5,192 bases of DNA. Origin: an uncultured Collinsella sp. (GTDB taxonomy: Bacteria; Actinomycetota; Coriobacteriia; Coriobacteriales; Coriobacteriaceae). Below the pieces are notes generated by a model. That model ran no database searches. It was not told the origin of the DNA and worked only from the letters and a program-made list of their open reading frames with translations. Location: the NCBI GenBank assembly GCA_947002045.1, contig CAMQJB010000079.1, positions 1 to 5,192 on the forward strand, read 5' to 3'. The position numbers were made by a program, and so were the translations under genes. Numbering within the stretch: the first letter of the stretch is position 1; every line of letters begins with the position of its first letter. Below, piece after piece: positions 1-5,143 of this stretch.

Positions 1-3
1 CAC

Positions 4-1485
4 ATGCGCCAGGGTTTCGACAACGCGAAGTATATCGAGCTGCAGGCTGCTCACATTAAGGAGCGCATCTCGCAGTTTGGCGGCAAACTGTATTTGGAGT
101 TTGGCGGCAAGCTGTTCGATGATTATCATGCCAGCCGCGTGCTGCCGGGTTTTGAGCCGGACAGCAAGTTTCGCATGCTCAAGAGCATTGCCGACGACGT
201 CGAGGTCATCATCGCAATCAATGCAAACCATATCGAGAAGAACAAGGCCCGTGGCGACCTGGGCATTACCTATGACGAGGACGTCTTGCGCCTGGTTGAC
301 CTGTTCCGCGGCAACGGTTTTGCTGTCGCGGCCGTGGTTATCACGCAGTATGCCGGTCAGCCCGCTGCCGACGTCTTCCGCAATCGTCTGAATGCACTCG
401 GCATTCCCGCCAAGCTGCACTATCCCATTGAGGGCTATCCGCACGACGTCGATCTGATCGTTTCTGACGGAGGCTACGGCAAGAACGAGTTCGTCGAGAC
501 CACGCGTCCGCTCGTTGTCGTGACGGCGCCCGGCCCTGGCTCGGGCAAGCTCGCCACCTGCCTCTCACAGCTGTATCACGAGCATAAGCACGGCACCGCC
601 GCCGGTTATGCCAAGTTTGAGACCTTCCCGGTCTGGAATCTTCCCCTGACGCATCCGGTCAATATTGCCTACGAGGCCGCCACGGCGGACCTCGACGATG
701 CCAACATCATCGATTCCTTTCACCTTGAGGCCTACAACAAGACCACGGTCAACTACAACCGCGACGTCGAGGCCTTCCCGGTGGTCCGTGCCCTGATGGA
801 AAAGATCCTAGGCAAGAGCCCCTACCAGAGTCCCACGGACATGGGCGTCAATATGGTCGGCTTTGCCATCACCGATGACGATGCCTGCCGCGACGCTTCC
901 AAGATGGAGATCGTCCGCCGCTACTTTACCGCGGTCGAAAATGTGCGCCGTACCGGCGTGGGCGATGAGCAAGTCGACCGTCTCAAGATTATTATGAAGA
1001 AGGCCGGCATCGATAAGAACTACTCACCGGCGCGCTCGGCGGCCTTAACCAGGGAGCAACTGACGGGTGGTCCCGTGGGCGCCATGGTCATGCCGGACGG
1101 TTCCGTGGTGACCGGTAAGACCTCCACGCGCCTGGGCGCCGCAAGTTCGCTCATTATGAACGCTCTCAAGCATGTTTCGGGCGTCGACCTTGAGCTTGAA
1201 GTCATCAGCGACGAGGCGATCGAGCCCATCAGCAAGCTCAAGACGCATTTCCTGGGCAGCAAAAACCCGCGCCTTCACACCGACGAGACGCTTATGGCGC
1301 TGTCGATCACCTCGGCTACGAGCGAGACGGCCGCTCGTGTCCTTTCGGGCCTGGAGCAGCTGCGCGGTTGCGATGCCTTCTTTAGCGTGATTATCTCGCC
1401 GACGGACGAGACGGTGTTGCGTAAACTGGGCATCAACGTGTGCTGCGAGCCCAAGTTTGAGCGTCGTGGTTTCTTCCATCGCTAA
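4..1485 (+). CDS. DUF1846 (UPF0371) family protein, function unknown
   Basis: This 493-residue protein matches the DUF1846/UPF0371 family, by recognition of its conserved opening: GFDNAKYIELQ at 4-14, then the doubled FGGKL block at 25-40 leading into DDYHASRVLPGF (39-50). Family members are near 500 residues, so the gene looks complete, and family proteins start a few residues before the GFD motif, which supports ATG at 4. Its ribosome binding site lies outside the window. A glycine-rich, Walker A-like stretch TAPGPGSGK (174-182, Lys182) follows a hydrophobic strand (LVVV, 170-173), suggesting a nucleotide- or phosphate-binding loop; it is one residue short of the strict GxxxxGK pattern. A second glycine-rich segment is GGPVGAMVMPDGSVVTGKTS (365-384). 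No signal peptide or membrane segment is visible, so it is probably cytoplasmic. The biochemical role is not established to my knowledge. A terminator follows directly, so it does not share a transcript with the next gene. Confidence 0.93.
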   Translation: MRQGFDNAKYIELQAAHIKERISQFGGKLYLEFGGKLFDDYHASRVLPGFEPDSKFRMLKSIADDVEVIIAINANHIEKNKARGDLGITYDEDVLRLVDLFRGNGFAVAAVVITQYAGQPAADVFRNRLNALGIPAKLHYPIEGYPHDVDLIVSDGGYGKNEFVETTRPLVVVTAPGPGSGKLATCLSQLYHEHKHGTAAGYAKFETFPVWNLPLTHPVNIAYEAATADLDDANIIDSFHLEAYNKTTVNYNRDVEAFPVVRALMEKILGKSPYQSPTDMGVNMVGFAITDDDACRDASKMEIVRRYFTAVENVRRTGVGDEQVDRLKIIMKKAGIDKNYSPARSAALTREQLTGGPVGAMVMPDGSVVTGKTSTRLGAASSLIMNALKHVSGVDLELEVISDEAIEPISKLKTHFLGSKNPRLHTDETLMALSITSATSETAARVLSGLEQLRGCDAFFSVIISPTDETVLRKLGINVCCEPKFERRGFFHR

Positions 1486-1518
1486 GTTTGAAGTACCGCG
1501 GTAATTGCATCGCCTTTT

Positions 1519-1552
1519 GGCCGTATCGGGTTAGCGCCCGGTACGGCTTTTT
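1519..1552 (+). terminator. Intrinsic terminator of the DUF1846 gene
   Basis: An 11-bp stem (GCCGTATCGGG at 1520-1530 with CCCGGTACGGC at 1537-1547, one U-G wobble) closes a TTAGCG loop and is followed by five T (1548-1552). It lies 34 nt after the stop codon at 1485, the usual place for a rho-independent terminator. Confidence 0.9.
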
Positions 1553-1576
1553 GATCAATAAAGCGTCTATTTCGGC

Positions 1577-1624
1577 GAAAAATAGCCGTTTACCTGCCTA
1601 AAAACAATTTGGGCGGTATACAAT
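1577..1624 (+). promoter_or_regulatory. Candidate promoter of the winged-helix gene
   Basis: A good -10 hexamer, TACAAT, lies at 1619-1624 within GTATACAAT. No convincing -35 hexamer is found 16-18 bp upstream. A-rich tracts at 1578-1582 and 1600-1604 could act like an UP element. The motif GAAAAATAGC at 1577-1586 recurs as GAAAAATGGC ahead of the pyrG -10 box. Transcription would start near 1631, leaving a leader of about 110 nt. Confidence 0.55.
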
Positions 1625-1638
1625 AATCGTAACTGTTT

Positions 1639-1654
1639 CATCCTTAGCGGGATG
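1639..1654 (+). other. Small hairpin in the leader of the winged-helix gene
   Basis: CATCC (1639-1643) and GGATG (1650-1654) can pair around a TTAGCG loop, just after the predicted transcription start and 5 nt before the leader ORF at 1659. With only 5 bp it is weak evidence for a function. Confidence 0.3.
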
Positions 1655-1658
1655 CCGC

Positions 1659-1730
1659 ATGATGGATATTACCTGCCATCGTGAGGTGTGTCGGTCGTGC
1701 ACGGCGCGCTGGATGCTCGTGCTCGGTTAG
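1659..1730 (+). CDS. Possible 23-residue leader peptide
   Basis: Two adjacent ATG codons (1659 and 1662) open a 23-codon frame ending at TAG 1728-1730. The peptide has three cysteines (residues 6, 11 and 14, spaced C-x4-C-x2-C), a Trp at 18 and the hydrophobic end MLVLG. Its stop codon shares AG with the AGAGGAGG ribosome binding site of the next gene, so ribosomes finishing it would end exactly where the regulator's ribosomes load. No strong Shine-Dalgarno precedes it, and a frame this short can occur by chance. It could be a coupling or attenuation leader, or nothing. Function is not inferred. Confidence 0.25.
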   Translation: MMDITCHREVCRSCTARWMLVLG

Positions 1731-1736
1731 AGGAGG
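1729..1736 (+). promoter_or_regulatory. Strong ribosome binding site fixing the regulator start
   Basis: AGAGGAGG at 1729-1736 lies 5 nt before ATG 1742 and is the best Shine-Dalgarno sequence in the window. It decides the start in favour of ATG 1742 over the in-frame GTG at 1688, which would add 18 residues but has no comparable site. Confidence 0.85.
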
Positions 1737-1741
1737 CTGCC

Positions 1742-2077
1742 ATGGCGGGCAAGGGTCGTGCGAGTGTCAACGATATGAAGCGTGTCGAAGTGCTGGTGTT
1801 GATGGAGATTGCCCAGCAATCCGAAAGTGGCGGGACATATGGCTTCTCGCGCAAAACGCTTGCGGAGCACGTTGGGGTGTCTCCGTATCGAGCCCGCGCC
1901 GCAATTGAGCGCTTGGATTCTGACGGTTTGATCGAGGTCGTTTCGCGTTATAGCGAGGATGGCGGCCAGCTTGCAAATGGTATTTGCCTTACCGAGCGTG
2001 GCGGGTGGTATCTGAAAGGCATCCGCGCGGGTATGCTCGTTCGGGATATGCTCAGGGACGAGCTTGCCGATCGGTAG
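1742..2077 (+). CDS. Small winged helix-turn-helix DNA-binding protein
   Basis: This predicted 111-residue protein is mostly one winged helix-turn-helix domain. Helix 1 is about 10-26 (MKRVEVLVLMEIAQQ). FSRKTLAEHVGVS (35-47) is the first helix and turn, SPYRARAAIERLDSDG (47-62) fits the recognition helix, and LIEVVSRYSEDGGQLANGICLT (63-84) fits the beta-hairpin wing. A charged C-terminal helix (about 87-111) may dimerise. No ligand or metal site is evident. The pattern recalls MarR-, LexA N-terminal- and Rrf2-type domains, but I cannot assign a family. The start is set by the strong Shine-Dalgarno at 1729-1736. The gene is monocistronic, with its own candidate promoter and terminator, and sits upstream of pyrG. 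Whether it regulates pyrG, itself or something distant cannot be read from the sequence. Confidence 0.82.
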   Translation: MAGKGRASVNDMKRVEVLVLMEIAQQSESGGTYGFSRKTLAEHVGVSPYRARAAIERLDSDGLIEVVSRYSEDGGQLANGICLTERGGWYLKGIRAGMLVRDMLRDELADR

Positions 2078-2101
2078 CGATCTGCCGCCTAAGTTGTTGC
2101 T

Positions 2102-2129
2102 ACGCCGCTCGGGTCCCGGGCGGCGTTTT
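2102..2129 (+). terminator. Intrinsic terminator after the winged-helix gene
   Basis: CGCCGCTCGGG (2103-2113) pairs with CCCGGGCGGCG (2115-2125) with one wobble, giving a compact GC-rich stem with a tiny apical loop. It is followed by TTTTGTTT from 2126. It lies 25 nt after the stop codon at 2077 and separates this gene from the pyrG transcription unit. Confidence 0.9.
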
Positions 2130-2161
2130 GTTTCGAGATGGAGAAATGCAAGCACTTTGGT

Positions 2162-2199
2162 GAAAAATGGCGAACTGCTTCTTTCTCGAGTATTACAAT
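2162..2199 (+). promoter_or_regulatory. Candidate pyrG-xerD promoter
   Basis: The -10 box TACAAT lies at 2194-2199, identical to the one ahead of the winged-helix gene. No clear -35 hexamer is seen at the expected spacing. GAAAAATGGC at 2162-2171 repeats the motif found at 1577-1586; the offsets to the -10 box are 32 and 42 bp, one helical turn apart. The start site would fall around 2206-2208, giving a leader of about 48 nt. Confidence 0.6.
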
Positions 2200-2204
2200 G
2201 AAGA

Positions 2205-2236
2205 CCCGTAAGATGTGTATGGACAACTTCTACGGG
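2205..2236 (+). promoter_or_regulatory. Hairpin at the 5' end of the pyrG leader
   Basis: CCCGTA (2205-2210) is a perfect inverted match to TACGGG (2231-2236), with 20 nt between. The left arm coincides with the predicted transcription start; counted from the -10 box, positions 7, 8 and 9 are C, C and G. No run of U follows, so this is not an intrinsic terminator or a Bacillus-type pyrG attenuator. It could influence translation from the weak ribosome binding site 7 nt downstream. Confidence 0.4.
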
Positions 2237-2248
2237 AAGCGCAGGTAA
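2213..2248 (+). CDS. Possible 11-residue leader peptide of pyrG
   Basis: ATG 2213 opens an 11-codon frame, MCMDNFYGKRR, ending at TAA 2246-2248, 6 nt before the pyrG ATG. It would start only about 5-7 nt from the predicted 5' end of the mRNA, so it would be read essentially leaderless. Its last sense codon (AGG) is the Shine-Dalgarno core of pyrG. The frame spans the loop and right arm of the leader hairpin. It may be chance, but the same layout (leader-ORF stop at the next gene's ribosome binding site) is seen before the winged-helix gene. Confidence 0.3.
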   Translation: MCMDNFYGKRR

Positions 2249-2254
2249 TTCAAT

Positions 2255-3916
2255 ATGACTAAGCATGTGTTTGTGACCGGCGGCGTGGTTTCGTCTTTGG
2301 GCAAGGGCATTACCGCGGCATCGCTGGGCCGTTTGCTCAAGTCGCGCGGCTACAAGGTGACGATGCAGAAGGCCGACCCGTATCTGAACGTCGACCCCGG
2401 TACCATGAGCCCGTTCCAGCACGGTGAGGTCTTTGTGACCGAGGACGGCTACGAGTCCGATCTGGACCTGGGCCACTACGAGCGTTTTATTGACGAGAAC
2501 CTGACCCGCGATTCTAACTTTACGACGGGCGCCATTTACAAGAGCCTGATTGCCCGCGAGCGTCGCGGTGACTTTTTGGGCGGTACCGTCCAGGTGATCC
2601 CGCATGTCACCAATGCTATCAAGGACAAATTCCGCCGCATTGAGGAGCAGACTGGCTCCGACGTTGTCATTACCGAGCTGGGTGGCACGATCGGCGACAT
2701 CGAGTCGCAGCCGTTCGTGGAGGCTATCCGCCAGTACCGCAAGGAGGCCGGTCCCGAGAACGTCTGCTACATCCACGTATCGCTCGTTCCCTATATCGCC
2801 GCCGCCCACGAGGTTAAGACCAAGCCCACGCAGCACTCCGTCAAGGAGCTGCGCAGCTTTGGTATCCAGCCGGACATCATTGTGCTGCGCTCCGATCACC
2901 ATATTGATGACGCTATCCGCGGCAAGATCGCGAGTTTCTGCGACGTCGACACCGACTGTGTCTTTACCAACGAGGATTGCGCGAGCATTTACGACGTGCC
3001 GCAGCTGCTCGCGGAGCAGGACTTTGACCTGCGCATTTGCGAGCGCCTTGGCCTCGATCCGCGCGAGCGCGATATGAGCGCATGGAATGAGTTCCTGCGC
3101 AAGCAAAACCATGCCAACCATCACGCCGATAAGGTTAAGGTTGCCGTCGTGGGAAAGTACACCCAGCTTCCCGATGCATATCTGTCGGTTATCGAGGCCC
3201 TGCATCACGCGGGCGTTTTCTACGATCGTCACGTAGATGTGCAGCTGGTCGATGGTGAGAGCCTCGATGCCGAAAACGTCAATGAGGTTCTGGGCGACGC
3301 ATCGGGCATCCTGGTTCCCGGCGGCTTTGGCAAGCGCGCCCTGGAGGGCAAGATCCTTGCTGCCGAGTTTGCTCGCGAGCACAAGATTCCGTATCTGGGC
3401 ATTTGCCTGGGTATGCAGGTTGCCGTGTGCGAGTTCGCCCGCAACGTTGTCGGCCTTGCCGGTGCCAGCTCCTCCGAGTTTGATCCGGACGGTCCGTTTA
3501 GCGTAATCGACCTGATGAGCTCGCAGGAGGACGTGACCGAGAAGGGCGGCACCATGCGCCTGGGCGCCTATCCGTGCAAGCTCGCTGCCGATACCCTCGC
3601 GCGTGAGGCGTATGGCGAGGAGCTTGTCTACGAGCGCCACCGTCACCGTTTTGAGTTCAACAATGCCTTCCGCGATCAGCTCGAGGACGCCGGTCTTGTC
3701 ATCTCGGGTCTTTCGCCTGATGAGCGTCTGGTCGAGATGGTCGAGCTGCCGCGCGATGTGCACCCGTGGTTCGTGGCCACCCAGGCTCACCCCGAGTTTA
3801 AGAGCCGCCCCACCAATCCTCAGCCGCTATTCCGAGAGTTCGTGCGTGCCTCGATTGGCCAGCATGAGGGCGTCGATCGCCTGCAGGTGACGCCCATGAA
3901 TCGTTCGACGGACTAA
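2255..3916 (+). CDS. pyrG: CTP synthase (glutamine-hydrolysing)
   Basis: PyrG makes CTP from UTP, ATP and glutamine-derived ammonia, the last step of de novo pyrimidine nucleotide synthesis, in the cytoplasm. The 553-residue protein has the full two-domain layout. The synthetase domain (about 1-270) carries the P-loop region SSLGKGIT (13-20, Lys17), the Mg-ATP acidic residues Asp71 and Glu141 in ELGGTIGDIES, and the UTP/CTP-site motif KPTQHS (190-195). The class I glutaminase domain (about 294-535) has the oxyanion strand PGGFG (355-359), nucleophile Cys384 in LGICLGMQ, and His512 and Glu514 in QAHPEF. Length and N-terminus (MTKHVFVTGGVVS) match the family, fixing ATG 2255. The Shine-Dalgarno is weak (GCAGGT, AGG 9 nt upstream). 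The last 15 or so residues are a variable tail. The xerD frame begins 2 nt after the stop. Confidence 0.99.
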   Translation: MTKHVFVTGGVVSSLGKGITAASLGRLLKSRGYKVTMQKADPYLNVDPGTMSPFQHGEVFVTEDGYESDLDLGHYERFIDENLTRDSNFTTGAIYKSLIARERRGDFLGGTVQVIPHVTNAIKDKFRRIEEQTGSDVVITELGGTIGDIESQPFVEAIRQYRKEAGPENVCYIHVSLVPYIAAAHEVKTKPTQHSVKELRSFGIQPDIIVLRSDHHIDDAIRGKIASFCDVDTDCVFTNEDCASIYDVPQLLAEQDFDLRICERLGLDPRERDMSAWNEFLRKQNHANHHADKVKVAVVGKYTQLPDAYLSVIEALHHAGVFYDRHVDVQLVDGESLDAENVNEVLGDASGILVPGGFGKRALEGKILAAEFAREHKIPYLGICLGMQVAVCEFARNVVGLAGASSSEFDPDGPFSVIDLMSSQEDVTEKGGTMRLGAYPCKLAADTLAREAYGEELVYERHRHRFEFNNAFRDQLEDAGLVISGLSPDERLVEMVELPRDVHPWFVATQAHPEFKSRPTNPQPLFREFVRASIGQHEGVDRLQVTPMNRSTD

Positions 3917-3918
3917 GG

Positions 3919-4860
3919 TTGCCGGCGAACCGGGAACATATCGGAGAAGCTCCTTCGCCGCTCGCTGTGGCGGCGGGGGAGTTTCTTGATTACCTTGCAG
4001 TCGAGCGGGGCTTGGCGCGTAACACGATTGCCGCCTATCGCCGAGACCTGACGACCTACTGTGCCTATCTGGAGCGGACGGGCATTGCGTCCTTTGAGGA
4101 CGTGAGTCGGCGGGTCATTGAGGACTTTATCGCCGATCGGCGCGATGGGGGCTATTCCGATGCCTCGGTGGAGCGCGCGCTCGCTGCCGTCAAAGGCCTG
4201 CATGCCTTTTTGGTGCGCGATGGGGCCGTGACCCAAAATCCTACGGCGGCGTTGCGTTTGCCAAAAAAGGCCGAGCGCCTGCCGGAGTGCCTTTCGGTGG
4301 AGGATGTTTCGGCATTGCTCGACCAGGATTTTCCGGATGGTGAGATGGGTCTGCGCGATCGCGCTATCTTGGAAGTGCTGTATGGGTGCGGCCTGCGCGT
4401 GAGCGAGCTGGTGGGGCTCGATGTGAGTGATATCCATGCCGATGACGGCTTTGTGCTGGTTCGCGGCAAGGGCTCCAAGGAGCGTCTGGCCCCTTTGGTG
4501 GGAAGCGCGGCGCGTGCCCTGACGCACTATATATGTGATGGGCGCCGACTTCTGGCGGCTCATGCTCGTGGGACAGAGACGCCGGCGGTCTTTTTAAACA
4601 AGAACGGCGGGCGTCTGTCGCGTCAGGGTGTTCACGTCATATGCGAGCGCTACGGACGCCAGGTGGGGTTGGTGGGACTCCATCCGCACACGTTGCGCCA
4701 TTCCTTTGCCACCCATATGCTCGCGGGCGGCGCGGACCTTCGCGTGCTGCAGGAGATCTTGGGACACGCCGATATATCGACGACGCAGGTCTACACGCAT
4801 GTCGATCGTACGCAGCTGACTGAGGTTTACCTGGCGGCCCACCCGCTGGCACATCGCTAA
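3919..4860 (+). CDS. xerD: Site-specific tyrosine recombinase, XerD type
   Basis: XerD works with XerC to resolve chromosome dimers at dif. The N-terminal core-binding (SAM-like) domain spans about 18-105, including EFLDYLAVERGLARNTIAAY (21-40). The catalytic domain has the complete set Arg160 (GCGLRVSEL), Lys184 (GKGSKER), His257 and Arg260 (HTLRHSFATH), His283 (LGHADIS) and nucleophile Tyr292 (YTHV). Their spacings equal those I recall for E. coli XerD, and the end (EVYLAAHPLAHR) is XerD-like rather than XerC-like. The start is uncertain. TTG 3919 is the first possible start after an in-frame stop at 3865 and lies 2 nt after the pyrG stop, fitting coupling. GTG 3967 would give 297 residues, closer to the usual ~298, but has no well-spaced Shine-Dalgarno. 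An integrase of a mobile element is unlikely because no element boundaries are seen. Confidence 0.94.
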   Translation: MPANREHIGEAPSPLAVAAGEFLDYLAVERGLARNTIAAYRRDLTTYCAYLERTGIASFEDVSRRVIEDFIADRRDGGYSDASVERALAAVKGLHAFLVRDGAVTQNPTAALRLPKKAERLPECLSVEDVSALLDQDFPDGEMGLRDRAILEVLYGCGLRVSELVGLDVSDIHADDGFVLVRGKGSKERLAPLVGSAARALTHYICDGRRLLAAHARGTETPAVFLNKNGGRLSRQGVHVICERYGRQVGLVGLHPHTLRHSFATHMLAGGADLRVLQEILGHADISTTQVYTHVDRTQLTEVYLAAHPLAHR

Positions 4861-4893
4861 TACGCTGCTGAGCTGCGATTACATGCTATCCGA

Positions 4894-4955
4894 GGACGGA
4901 CCCCCGATTGCTGGAACGTGCTGTTGCGCACGTTTTGGCAATCGGGGGTCCGTCC
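4894..4955. repeat. 28-bp inverted repeat forming a long stem-loop
   Basis: Left arm 4894-4921 pairs with right arm 4928-4955. The outer 18 bp are perfect (GGACGGACCCCCGATTGC with its complement), three G-U pairs follow, then 7 perfect pairs, with the loop TGTTGC at 4922-4927. It begins 34 nt after the xerD stop. Only CATTTT follows, so it is a weak intrinsic terminator at best, although so strong a stem could stop polymerase or shield the 3' end of the pyrG-xerD mRNA. A dispersed palindromic repeat or a small MITE-like element is equally possible; no flanking target-site duplication is evident. Confidence 0.9.
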
Positions 4956-4961
4956 CATTTT

Positions 4962-5002
4962 GCGCCACCGGCCAATGGCGCGGCGGGGTGCACATGCCGC
5001 GC
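4962..5002. other. Two overlapping GC-rich hairpins
   Basis: GCGCCA (4962-4967) pairs with TGGCGC (4976-4981) around an 8-nt loop. GCGCGGC (4978-4984) pairs with GCCGCGC (4996-5002) around an 11-nt loop that contains the palindrome GTGCAC (4988-4993). The two stems share bases 4978-4981, so they compete, which is the layout of alternative RNA folds, though GC-rich DNA readily yields such pairs by chance. Confidence 0.4.
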
Positions 5003-5020
5003 GTGGGAGAGTTTGGGGGC

Positions 5021-5049
5021 GATGTGAACGGGATGTAAAGGGACGTAAA
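5021..5049 (+). repeat. Three tandem GAYGTRAA repeats at helical spacing
   Basis: GATGTGAA (5021-5028), GATGTAAA (5032-5039) and GACGTAAA (5042-5049) start 11 and 10 bp apart, so they present the same face of the helix. The connecting bases are C/G-rich (CGG, GG). This resembles a short array of protein-binding repeats. No protein is assigned. Confidence 0.5.
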
Positions 5050-5052
5050 AAT

Positions 5053-5090
5053 CGCCTCAAGGTCAACTTGAAGGTTGAGGTTGAAAGGCG
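5053..5090. repeat. Nested palindrome with TTGARG direct repeats
   Basis: CCTCAA (5055-5060) mirrors TTGAGG (5075-5080), and inside it TCAA (5063-5066) mirrors TTGA (5068-5071). The right side is also a head-to-tail run TTGAAGG, TTGAGG, TTGAAAGG (5068-5088). CGCCT (5053-5057) and AGGCG (5086-5090) give an enclosing stem that competes with the terminator hairpin. CTCAAG/CTTGAG-type symmetry is common in operators of MerR-family regulators, but the arm spacing here does not fit one cleanly. Confidence 0.4.
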
Positions 5091-5117
5091 GGGTGCTACA
5101 GGTGGCATCCCGCCTTT
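5084..5117. terminator. Probable bidirectional intrinsic terminator
   Basis: AAAGGCGGG (5084-5092) pairs perfectly with CCCGCCTTT (5109-5117). The stem continues inward through G-U, T-A, G-C, C-G and U-G pairs to a loop at 5098-5103, about 14 bp in all. A's on the left and T's on the right give a short U-tract in either direction. It lies 224 nt past the xerD stop and would insulate the next promoter from pyrG-xerD read-through. The U-tract is only TTTGCGTT, so strength is uncertain. Confidence 0.65.
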
Positions 5118-5124
5118 GCGTTAA

Positions 5125-5140
5125 ACACAACATATTGTGT
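5125..5140. promoter_or_regulatory. NrdR-box-like palindrome
   Basis: ACACAACATATTGTGT matches the NrdR consensus as I recall it (acaCwAtATaTwGtgt) at 15 of 16 positions; the exception is C at position 7. The palindrome extends to 8-bp arms (AAACACAA, CATA, TTGTGTTT, 5123-5142). NrdR is the nucleotide-sensing repressor of ribonucleotide reductase genes. NrdR boxes normally come in pairs about three helical turns apart, and I see no good second box here, so a different repressor is possible. Confidence 0.55.
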
Positions 5141-5143
5141 TTT

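Noticed and set aside
76..115. 24-bp-offset direct repeat TTTGGCGGCAARCTGT in the DUF1846 gene
   Set aside because: It encodes the doubled FGGKL motif, which appears to be part of the family's conserved N-terminus, so it is a protein feature rather than a DNA element.
1688..1741. GTG start adding 18 residues to the winged-helix protein
   Set aside because: No good ribosome binding site precedes it, while ATG 1742 has a strong one; the extra residues do not resemble part of the domain.
2205..2254. Bacillus-type pyrG attenuator with G-stuttering
   Set aside because: There is no GGG at the predicted start and no terminator stem with a U-run between the promoter and the pyrG start codon.
1727..3790. 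A 687-codon open frame on the minus strand across the regulator and pyrG
   Set aside because: It is antisense to two clear genes, runs over the terminator and promoter between them, has no recognisable domain, and arises from biased codon use in pyrG.
4857..5133. Short open frames on both strands after xerD (for example 4918-5124 plus and 4879-5133 minus)
   Set aside because: They run through the long inverted repeat and terminator hairpin, are low-complexity Arg/Pro-rich, and lack convincing starts.
5123..5142. dif (XerCD recombination) site, suggested by an AT-rich palindrome near xerD
   Set aside because: The arms do not align with the 11-6-11 dif layout or the conserved XerD-arm sequence, and the perfect 8-bp symmetry fits an operator better.
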